A stretch of DNA of 64,000 nt from assembly GCA_027625915.1 (NCBI GenBank), contig JANTQA010000072.1, positions 2,356,001 to 2,420,000 on the forward strand, read 5' to 3'. The notes below the pieces were generated by a model that was not told where the DNA came from, made no database searches, and worked only from the letters and a program-made list of their open reading frames with translations. This document shows, piece after piece, positions 54,914 through 64,000 of the stretch (its first letter is position 1; each line of letters starts with the position of its first letter). Made by a program: the position numbers and the translations under genes. Origin of the DNA: Anaeramoeba flamelloides (Eukaryota > Metamonada > Anaeramoebidae).

Positions 54914-55279
54914 TTGGAAATAATCTACCATTGTATAAATGAAAACTCTCAAAGTTTGATTTTGAATGAGCTAGATCTAGGAATTGAGAAAAACCATAAT
55001 TGGATTGATGTATGGAAAAAAGAAAAAACAATACCAACAAAATATCCAGATGTATTGAGGATTTATATTGAAAATGAGACTTGGAAGAACAAAAGTTTGA
55101 AGGATAAAGAATTTTCAATAAAATGCCAAGAGATTTTTCTCAATTTGCCCTGTTCAAAGGCTGTTATTGATATTATAATTTTCACCCCAATAATTTACAA
55201 AACAAGATTTCTCATTTCAAATAAAAGGGCACATCAATTTTTAAAATATTTAATTTTAATTTCTATTATTTTGTTTTAA
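54914..55279 (+). CDS. Hypothetical ORF of 121 residues
   Basis: Protein-like composition with Trp, Cys and charged residues: NELDLGIEKNHNWIDVWKKE, TKYPDVLRIYIENETWKNKS, KCQEIFLNLPCSKAVIDIII. It ends ...SNKRAHQFLKYLILISIILF. The preceding frame at 54567-54788 ends KSFSNKRAHLSNHQYYRI, so SNKRAH and the DNA around it (AAAAGGGCACA) recur about 480 bp apart. No domain recognised; it may be an exon or a duplicated remnant. Confidence 0.35.
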   Translation: MEIIYHCINENSQSLILNELDLGIEKNHNWIDVWKKEKTIPTKYPDVLRIYIENETWKNKSLKDKEFSIKCQEIFLNLPCSKAVIDIIIFTPIIYKTRFLISNKRAHQFLKYLILISIILF

Positions 55280-55418
55280 CGAGTTTTAAAGATTCAGTTG
55301 AGTGTTTTTTTATTTTTTCTAGAGTTTCCTATATTTTAGAATGATACTACAATTAATTTGATTCAATTATGAATAATTCTTGAAATTTTTTGTAACCTTT
55401 TATTTGAAAAAGAGTTTA

Positions 55419-55788
55419 CAGTTGTGTAACTAACCCGTATTTTTTATTTTAACCCATTACTAAAATTTAACTCATGAAAAAAATATTGGCTGATTGTAGA
55501 AATAAAAGAAACAAATCAATGGGATGACAACAGTATATAAACAAGAAATTGGGTTCTTTAAATAAATTTTAAAAAAGAATTATGAAGATACTGGAAGATT
55601 AAAAGGTAATTTTTTGACAAAAAAATGAGCTTAATTTCATTTTTTGAATTTTTATAAAAAAAAATAATTTAATCGCACAAATTTTGTAAATATGATGAAA
55701 ATTTTGAAACAAAAGCAATTAATATTATTTAACTATTTTGATTAATCAAAGATCTAACCTCTAAAGTCAATTTGGATCTGAACCAAGA

Positions 55789-55822
<34 letters not shown>

Positions 55823-55942
55823 ATATATATATATATATATATATGATTTCTAGTCTTCCAATACCCAAGTCTGAAAAAAAAAACACGAGTTAAATTTTAG
55901 TAATGGGTTAAAGGTTCTCAACACGGGTTATTTACACCACTG
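55419..55942. mobile_element. TIR element G, hAT-like ends
   Basis: Ends CAGTTGTGTAACTAACCCGT and the complement of CAGTGGTGTAAATAACCCGT, followed inward by TTAACCCATTACTAAAATTT and AACTC on both sides (arms about 80 bp with an indel). CAGTGGTGTA resembles hAT termini, but the 8-bp flanks do not clearly match. No ORF. The interior holds a (CTAT)n(TA)n microsatellite. Confidence 0.7.
55791..55844. repeat. (CTAT)n(TA)n compound microsatellite
   Basis: About eight CTAT units followed by about eleven TA units within element G. Confidence 0.95.
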
Positions 55943-57715
55943 AAGTATGAATTTTCTTGAAAACAAATAATAATCAGTATAAATTCAGAACAAGATTTCT
56001 TAATAAACATCAATTATTTTATTGTTTTCTATTTCTTTATTAGTATTTAATTGGAAGTTTTACAATAAATGTTTTTGTAAACCAGGGAATTATTTTTAAA
56101 ATTAAATTTGTGTTAGATCAGTCAAAAATTTTTGTAAATATCAATTTTAATATAAATTCATTTTGAATACTGTTGATATTCCACTACAAGGAAAATTTAA
56201 ATACCTAAAATTAAAGTTAGCCAAAACTATACATTGGATTTCAGTTATACTTCTTTTATAAATTATTTTTTCAAAGTTATCATAATTTTATGTAATAAAA
56301 AAAAGATAGCTATTAAACTCATGAAAATCTGAATATCCCCCCTTTTCAAAAATACAGACTTCTGAAAAAAACACCTATTTTTGGGGTATTTTTTTATTGG
56401 AAAAAGTTGAAATGAATTAATTTTTGATTGAACATTAAGATTGAAATTAGAATATATGTTTAAGCAATTTGCAGAAAACAATTGGGAACGTATATAAAAA
56501 CTCAAACATAGAAAAAAATAAAATGATAAAAAATATTCCAAAAACAGATAAAAAATCAGATTTTCAATTTAATTTAGCAATATCTTTTGATTGAAATATT
56601 TTGTGCTATTTTCAAATTGAAAAATATATTTCCTTTTAGACTAGTAAAAAAATACTTGAAAATTATCTCTCTACTAAGTCAATTAAAAAATTCAAAAAAT
56701 TTTACAATTAAAAATGAAAAAAAATATTACTAAAAAATTGCATTTTTTTTTCAATTCCTATTAATATCTATTAAAGTTGTAAACCTCATTGAAAATTGTT
56801 ATGTATAATAATGTTTAATATATGAGTGTATTTGAAAAATACAAAATTTAGAGATTTTTTTTTGAAAAAATTTTCCTTGTAGTGTCATTTTGGTATAGAA
56901 ATTTACATAACCCTAAATAACAGTCCAGCCAACTAAAAACCAAAACATAACGATCTTTTCGTGAATCGGGGACTGTAAACCTTAAAGATAAATACCTTTG
57001 TTCATATTTATACTGAGGCTAGTTACAAAAATTTTTCTTGGGTTTTTGTTTTCCTATATCTTCTGAATATCAGGTAGATAGATATATTTTAAAAAAGAAC
57101 AACTTTTCGCTAACACTAATAAGAAAACGCCCTTAAATTTAAATTTTAGACTTATTTCAACAAGAAAATTTAGAACCAAACATAACCAGCAGATCTCAAT
57201 TCCTTTCAATAATTTCAAAACTTTTCGACTTTTCGCCTGATCTTTCTGAAAGATTTCAAGACTCAGATCTCATTAAAGTCTTATTCAAAATACAAAGAAT
57301 TGGTGCAAAGTTTTTGTTATCAGAAAAAATTTCAACAAAAATTGAAATTATTAAAAAGATAAAGAATGGTTTTTAATTGAAAATATTGAAAGTTGTCTAA
57401 AAAGAAAAATATGTGTAGGCTCTCTCAACCTGAAATTATTTTTTAGAAAATCAAAAACCCAAAAATAATTTAAAATGTTTGAATTAATGTTTTTGTAAAA
57501 AAAATTGACTTCTAAAAACTTGTAAATTGTAAGTGATTTATTTTTGATCTTGTAATCCCTTTCAAAATGTGGAATAAGTCTTAAAAAACAAAGTGTAGTC
57601 TAATTAAATAAAAGTTTCACTCAATTTTTGTCATCTTATTATTGTTAATTACAAATGAAATAATCATTTTTTACAATTATCTTAATTTGGTTTGATTTTG
57701 CCATTGAGAAATAAA

Positions 57716-58296
57716 ATGACACAACGACACCCAAGATCTAAATCACAAGACATAACAAGAAAAATCCAAGAAAAGAACGAACAAAAAAAGTAACGAAGAA
57801 TTCTTGCATTACTTTATTTTTTTTCTTCTTCCCTTTTTTGTAATAAATTTATACTCAAAATTCGCTTTTACCTGCTGTAAAAATTTCCCAACCTAATCTA
57901 AAATTAGAAAGAAAACAGAACCACTTTATTGGCCTGCAAGAAAAAAAACCTTCAATCGCTTTTCCAAAAAAAAATTCAAGATCCCTTCTCACGATGGAGC
58001 AAATATCGATTTTGAGGTTATCAAAATTAACCCTTATGGCAAACATCAAAAAAGGTGTGTAAACAATCGTTTTGTTTGTTTGAAATTCTCATCAAAAAAA
58101 ACCTTCATTGAAAAAAACTACTTCTTATTGTTGTTGTGAATAATCCTTCAACAATTTATTTCCTTTTATACAAATAGGATTTTGAGATGCTCAAAAGAAG
58201 GTGTAAGCAATATTACCAAAAAAAAAATGAAATGGTTTTTAAAGAAGAATGATATTTATAGGTAACATACTAAAGATTCTTTCAGTCTATGTTTAT

Positions 58297-58332
<36 letters not shown>

Positions 58333-61300
58333 TGTGCAGGTGTGATTTCAGTGTTAAGTGTATACCAATTTTCACTCTAGCCTTTTTTACTTTTTCTTTC
58401 AAAACTGTTTTCAAAAAAATGAAATTGGAGATCTAATTTTCTTTGAATAAGTCTTTTTTATTGTTAGTTCCAATATATTCTATAAAATTGGAATTCGAAA
58501 TGAAAGAAATCTTTCAGAATTTGAAAAAGGAAGAAAGCCAACATAACTTTTTCAGCATTTATATTTCAATTAACCACCCTTGATTCTCGATTCGGGATTG
58601 AAATTTAAAGCAAAATTTCTTTATTTTTCTATTAAATTCCACTTAAGAGTCTTGTCACTTACCGTGAATTTACTCCACACCAAAGGAGTGACGACTTGCC
58701 ACTAAAAATGAAATTGCTAAATTGTTCTTCAATTGATCGCTAAAAATACAAATAACAAAAAAAAATTCAAAGGATCTAAAAAACAAAGAAACCCAAAAAA
58801 AAAAACAAGAGATTTCATAGTAATTCAATTTCCAAAAATTCAAACAAAAAAAAATAATTCAAGAAGGATCTTAATGGCAAAAAATCAATACTGATAAATT
58901 CAAATAGGTGTCTATAAATTTTTACTTCGCTTTCCCTTTTACAAATTTTTTCCCTTAGGTTTGAATAAAGCATTTTATTACTTTAAATCTTCGGTAACTT
59001 TGTTAAATTAGTTGATCTTCAAAATATTCCTACTAAAAAACTGTTTGAAAAGTTGAGTTGATAGATTTACAAAAATGGAAATTGAATAAAAAGTTTATTA
59101 CCTGTGTTTGAATTTATCAGTATTCAACAAAAAAAATGGTTTCAAATTCACAGGTTCTCTCAAAAACTAAAATTCAAATAACAAAAAAAAGTTTAACCAG
59201 ATATCAAGAACTAAAAACTTCAATAAACAAAAAAAAATTCACAAGAAATCAAAATCTCAATTTACAAAAATTCAAATTTTAAAAAAAAACTCTTTTCTTG
59301 TTATATCTTTTCAAATGATAAAATTTTTTCATTTTGTAAAATACTCATTAAAGTGAATGACTGTTGCAAGTAAGGTTTGAGTATGTTGACAATTGAATAT
59401 TAATTTTATCTTTGCTGATAAATTCCAAAAATGTAAAAAAAATTTTAAATTAGCTTTTTTGAATCTTACAAACACTATTTCCAGAACAGTTGATATCAAA
59501 GAATATTTCAAAATTCAACTTATTTTACAAATGTACCTTTGCATTGAAACCAATAAAATTCTATTCAAATCAAGTCAAAAAAATAGAAAAATGGAAATAG
59601 AACAAAAATGTTTTGAAGATTTTTTTGAATTTAAAAGTATTCAAAAATTATAAAGTTAAACAAATCTTGAAAGTATAAATTCTAAAAGAGAAGACCATCC
59701 ACAAAATTAATTCATTGTATAAGAAAGATTAATTTTGTAAAGTTAGTTTAAAAACAGCTTTTTGAAAAATTTTAATGAAAATTTTGTAGAATTTATTTTT
59801 CTTCAAATACAACCGTTTTAATAAAGTGAGTCACTAAAAATTTTCAAAAGTTTTACTCGCCTTATTTAAAAGAGCGAATCTAACAGCTTGGACAATACTT
59901 TAGCAAACTTTTATTCCTCACCTTTTTAAAATGGCTGTAGTATTTTTTATTATATAAAAAATGTATTTAATAATTTGTCTTGAATTGTTTGTATAAATTC
60001 AAACAAAATCATTGGATTAAATCTTGAAAAAAACTGGTGAATGTTGGTAGAATTTTTTTCCATATCCCGTTCAGGATTACAAAAATCACAGAAATCACAG
60101 AAACTGGCGTGTGAAAAATCTCAACTAATCATCTAGAAAAAAGACATTTTATTCCCATAATTTAATCAGATAGAATTATTACCATCTCCTAAATAATAAT
60201 GATTTACTCAATTTAATAACGCAATACTTGAATAGAACCAGTTCAACTTGTTAAAAATAAAAAAAAAAAAAAAAAAAAAAAGATCAAAAAAATGATTCAA
60301 ATGCTTTAAAAGAGTAAGGCCTAAAAATTACCACTCCAACCACTTTAAATGAGTTTATCAAACATTTTTTAAAACATTTAGTCTTCGCTTTTTTAAAACA
60401 ACCATAGATTTTATCAAAATTCAGATAATTTCCAAAAAACTAAAAAAAAAAAAGCCACTTTACTTATGAGAATAATATACTTTAATAGCTGTAAAATGAT
60501 TTTTTTTTAAAAATGCTAATTAATTATTTTGATAAAAACAAATCAAGATAATTTCTTATAATATTTTAAGAAATTCCACAAACATCTCTTCATTAGATTG
60601 CGATACTTTGAAACTGAAAATTATTTAAGAAAATATTTTCATATCAAATAACCTCAAATTATTGAAAAAAGATCTATTGTTTCGAATAATTTTTTGTTCT
60701 GCTCATGAACAATAAAACGAAATGTACTTGATTGTTTATATCTTGGAAACTGTTTGATAATAAGGCAGACAAATCACAGAAATGAGAAAATTGAAAATTT
60801 ATCACTTTTTGAAAAAGGAACATTTTTTGAAATTTTTTAAATCAAGAACAAAGCAATAAAACTGATTTTTTCTTTAATAAAAACAAAAATAAGTGAAACA
60901 CTCTTATCAAAAATGAAACAAATATAAAGTATTGTTGAAATGTGAAAATTTTTTACAGATTAAAAAACTTAATTAACTTATCGCCTATTAATACATACAC
61001 ACTAAGAAACATATCAATAAAAATACATTTAATGAGACACCGAAGAGTTGAATGGTATCCCATGCTGTTTAATCAAGATCTGCCCCGATTAGTTTTTCAA
61101 ACCAAAGAAAAATCGAATAAAAAACAGAGAAAATTTAAATACTCAGGATTTCCTTTAATTTCATCTCACATAATCGTTATTTTGTATTTATCAATATAAT
61201 TTCTTCCATTTGCCTTTTTCTTTTTTATCTAAATAGATTAGAAAAAAATTCAGAAAAGAAAAATCAATTTACATTAACTGCATTTCATCGTTTTACCTTT

Positions 61301-62710
61301 GAAGCTGAGAATACCAAACAGGTTGATAAAATCATCAATACCTTTGGAACATTTAAATTAGGTGCAGCAAATAAAGAAATGAAGAATGGAATCCAACCAG
61401 TAAATTCAATTAATTTATCAAAAAAGAAAGTAAGTAGAGACTTTAACTTATCAATAGGAGCAATCATTTTTTTTTTTTATTTTATTTTTTTATTAAATTA
61501 TTGTTTACACTATCAAAGAAATATATTAGAAAACTTTACAAAAATTACATTTTTTTTTTTAATTTACTTTTTTATCAACATTGTATGTGAATGCTAATTT
61601 TGATAAACTTTGTAAAACAAACCCAAAAAGAAAGATAAAATTACTGTTATACTGAATAAAATAATAAACCCTAATTCAAAATTTTTAACACATCAAAATT
61701 CGATTTGTGAAAAAAAAAACTTATTTAATCAATTCAAGAAGATTTACCAAATTAGAACCATTCACTAATTGAAATGTTAACACTTGTTTATAAATGAAAA
61801 TACTCACAAAGCAATAAATAAATAATTATCAATACAAATAAATCATGGGTGTGTTAAAAAGTTTGGAGAGAGCAAAACAAAAAAACACATTAGTAAATTT
61901 GTTTAAATTCTATTAGGAATATTGATCGGTCAAAGGTTAGATACTACCAACTAATTTTATTTGAGTTCTTCTATTTGGAACAACTCGACTTTAACCTAAT
62001 ATTAATGGTTGAAAAATTTTTTGATCAACTGTAACAAGTTACGTAATTCAAAACAATGAAATGAAAACAAAAACTAAAAGATGAAAAAATGATTTTCATA
62101 TTTTACAAAAATCAAAATTATCTCCAGTTTGAATGAAATTGTATTATTGTGATTGTTTGTATCGTTTTAGCTGTGTGTAAAATTTTGAATTTTTGTTTAT
62201 TTACTAGATAAAAAAAACTCTAAGGTTATAATCCTAATTTTAACAATTCAAATTAAAAAATATTGTATTTCATTTTTCAAAGAAAAATATTGAATTGAAA
62301 CTCCTTGGAAAAAGAATGATTTAACTAATTACTAATTTTTTTTTCTATTATTTAAATTATTATTATCATTCTAATTATTATTTTCTAAAAACAAAATAAT
62401 AAATAAAAAAGAATTCAAAAATTGGGATTGATTCTTTTACATTTAAAGAAATTCTTGAGAATGGAAGCTATAGCAAAATTTTGCTTGTTAAAAACAAAAA
62501 AGACAAAAAAGAATATGCAATGAAAATGTATCTTAAAGGGGAAGTTTATCAGAACAAACAAGTTGGACATGTAAAAAATGAGCAATCAATTCTTTCTAAA
62601 ATATCCCACCCATTCATTGTTACCCTTCATCATTCATTTCAGACTGAACATAAATTGTTTTTAGTTCTTGATTATGTAAAAGGTGGTGAATTGTTTTATC
62701 ATTTGAAAAA
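57716..62710 (+). CDS. AGC-family protein kinase with N-terminal PH-like region (5' part, 7 exons)
   Basis: Ser/Thr kinase of the AKT/PKA/PDK1 group; the catalytic C-lobe lies beyond the window. Exons: 57716-57789, 57908-58054, 58178-58200 (23 nt), 58340-58352 or 58359, 60959-61183, 61237-61429, 62412-62710. Junction phases agree at each step except the uncertain end of exon 4 (GTTAAG at 58353 fits phase 2 of exon 5). The N-terminal region reads ...IDFEVIKINPYGKHQKRILR, CSKEGVISV, then RRVEWYPMLFNQDLPRLVFQ and LTAFHRFTFEAENTKQVDKI, like a PH-fold domain. Kinase N-lobe: SFTFKEILENGSYSKILLVK, EYAMKMYLK (VAIK-type Lys), EQSILSKISHPFIVTLHHSF (helix C Glu in KNEQ), LVLDYVKGGELFYHLKK. The glycine loop is degenerate: ENGSYSKI against GxGxxGxV. 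The next donor is GTAAAT at 62711. Confidence 0.82.
58353..60958 (+). other. Large intron 4 of the kinase gene
   Basis: About 2.6 kb. Includes a frame at 59393-59653 that is lysine- and phenylalanine-rich and has no motif; I leave it as intronic. Poly-A of about 27 at 60252-60280. Segments at 58740-58870 and 59160-59280 repeat AAATTCAAA/AACAAAAAAAA-type words in direct order, an old tandem duplication perhaps. Confidence 0.5.
61740..62180 (+). mobile_element. Tc1/mariner-like MITE C, copy in kinase intron 6
   Basis: Best match to 18290-18640 (inverted): TGGGTGTGTTAAAAAGTTTG, AGAGAGCAAAAC, TATTGATCGGTCAAAGGTTA, GATACTACCAACTAATTTTA, GTTACGTAATTCAAAACAAT. Its left part (61765-61850) also matches 51710-51790. 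Confidence 0.65.
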
Positions 62711-64000
62711 GTAAATATTTGTTTTTTTTTTTCTGATTGTTTTTTTATTATTATGAAATATTTAAAAATTTTATAATCACAAATTGTTCAATAATATTCT
62801 AAAATGATTTAAAATTTAATTTTGAAAAATCTCTTCTTTCCAATTTGTTTTTGTTTTTGTTTTTGTTTTTCTTTCTTTTTTTTATCTCTCCTTTTTATTT
62901 CAATTTCGAACCCAATATTTATACATATGAATCTATTTGCTTAACACGTTGAAAAAGTGATGTCTTAATTTTTCAAAGTTTTTTTTGATAAATTTGTGTT
63001 TTTTTCAACTTACGTTATGAGACAAATACATTTTCTTTTTATAAATTTTATTCCGCAATTCTCAATGAAACAGAAAAATGAAGATTTTCAGATATTGTTA
63101 TTAATGCTTTTGATGTTAAAATTTTTCAACACAAATTTTTTATTTGTAAAAATCAATTTTCAGATTTAGCTTTCTCGATCTTATCATCAATTAGGTGCTT
63201 TTCACGTTTTTTTTTCTCTCTAATTTTAAATCAGAATGTGGATTATCAACTTAAATCTTTCTGAAAAAACATTAAAAACCACCTACACCCTAGTTTACCA
63301 TTTCTGAAATATAAGGCCTTTTTTTGTGAAATATTAGAATTAATAGTTATGCTATATTTTTTAGCAAAAGTTTTAGAAATTAAAAAAACTTTTAAATATT
63401 TACTGATAACGAAAAAAGAAAAAATAGTAAATTTTTGGTATTTGAGAGTTTATAGTCTCTTATTTTCACATTTAACATACTTGGTAGTTCTTTTGTTACA
63501 AGTTTTTTTTTCAGTTCAAAAAAGAGTTTTTTTATTAGCTTAATATGTCCCTAAGACCCAAAAAACACTAAAAATGAAAAACTGATCAAATACTTTCCAT
63601 TAAAACAATTAAAAAAACAAAATGATAAAATAAAAATAAATAAAGTTTGAATTTAACTTTTTCTTGAAAACATGTTTTGCCAAAATCATTGAATTCGAAC
63701 TTGAAATTATGTATATTTTTAGATACACTCTCTTGTTTTAACTCATTTACAAAAATAAATTCTAAATTATGGGAATTTTCTTTTCACAAAAGGCACTAAT
63801 TTGGTCCTCAAATGTTTTTTTTAGTTATAAATGGTAAAATTAAAAAAAAAGTTCAACTAAAAAGATAAACTCTCTGGAAAACCATTCTAATTTAATATAT
63901 TAACTTATTCTTTGATTTCAAACTTTTCTCAACCCCTTTTTTTCAAAAAAAAAATAAAAAAGTGCACAGTAATTTCAAAAAATATTTTCGATATTCAAAA
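62711..64000 (+). other. Intron of the kinase gene running off the window
   Basis: Starts with GTAAAT after the HLKK codons. No HRDLKPEN, DFG or APE coding block is found up to the right edge, so the intron is at least 1.29 kb. A MITE D end is at 62943-62985. Confidence 0.7.

Larger units (their letters stand above)
53993..57715. other. Intergenic DNA between the Rab and kinase genes
   Basis: Contains two short ORFs that share a short motif (54567-54788 and 54914-55279) and TIR element G (55419-55942). From 55943 to 57715 I see no gene or clear repeat; the kinase promoter should lie at its right end. Confidence 0.5.

Noticed and set aside
59393-59653. 86-residue plus-strand ORF as a kinase exon
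   Set aside because: It has no motif, no matching splice sites, and the exons on either side join in a plausible phase without it.
1-64000. LTR retroelement, Polinton or other virus-like element
   Set aside because: No paired long direct repeats, capsid-, integrase- or polymerase-like coding blocks were recognised in the window.
1-64000. Tightly spaced direct repeats as a CRISPR array
   Set aside because: Repeats are eukaryotic mobile-element remnants and microsatellites; no regular repeat-spacer pattern.

Overview
The window is eukaryotic nuclear DNA of very high A+T content (roughly four-fifths by eye), full of homopolymer T and A tracts, with GT-AG introns and the standard genetic code. 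The gene set (RALGAPB-like GAP subunit, eEF1B, a Mediator-like subunit, DDX24/Mak5 helicase, CANT1 nucleotidase, calmodulin-like protein, Rab5-like GTPase, AGC kinase) and long charged runs such as EN, EK and DQ repeats suggest a free-living amoeboid protist. An Anaeramoeba-like or other AT-rich amoeboflagellate is my guess, not a proof. I see no tRNA, rRNA, CRISPR array, virus-like element or LTR element.

Layout: 2.06-5.85 kb, minus strand, the N-terminal part of a RALGAPB-like gene that runs off or continues to the left. 8.98-9.91 kb, plus, eEF1B beta in two exons. 13.99-16.04 kb, minus, a MED17-like protein with a large acidic repeat insert. 21.83-24.04 kb, plus, an intronless DDX24/Mak5 helicase. 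26.51-32.27 kb, minus, a three-exon CANT1-type nucleotidase with a 4 kb intron. 40.29-40.59 kb, plus, an R-SNARE-like exon. 41.28-41.85 kb, plus, a calmodulin-like protein. 45.70-53.99 kb, plus, a Rab5-like GTPase whose 211-residue product is spread over 8.3 kb by introns of 5.0 and 2.6 kb. 57.72 kb to the right edge, plus, an AGC kinase with at least seven exons, including micro-exons; its C-lobe lies outside the window.

Everything between and inside these genes is a mosaic of decayed repeats. I can separate: (i) a LINE, visible as its C-terminal zinc-knuckle end in several copies; (ii) a short element that carries the LINE's 3' tail on an unrelated body, SINE-like; (iii) several TA-flanked Tc1/mariner-like MITE families; (iv) a 440-bp three-copy repeat; (v) a hAT-like terminal-inverted-repeat element; and (vi) arrays of palindromic hairpin modules joined by short motifs with CTAGG and CACTCTACG, including one perfect 75-bp-arm hairpin. 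Family (vi) is the best candidate for something undescribed. These elements sit inside the introns of the RALGAPB, CANT1, Rab and kinase genes and account for much of the giant intron sizes.

The genes are unrelated housekeeping and signalling genes, each with its own transcription unit; no operon-like logic is seen. Three of them (RALGAPB, Rab5-like, AGC kinase) belong to small-GTPase and kinase signalling, but nothing in the sequence shows they are co-regulated.
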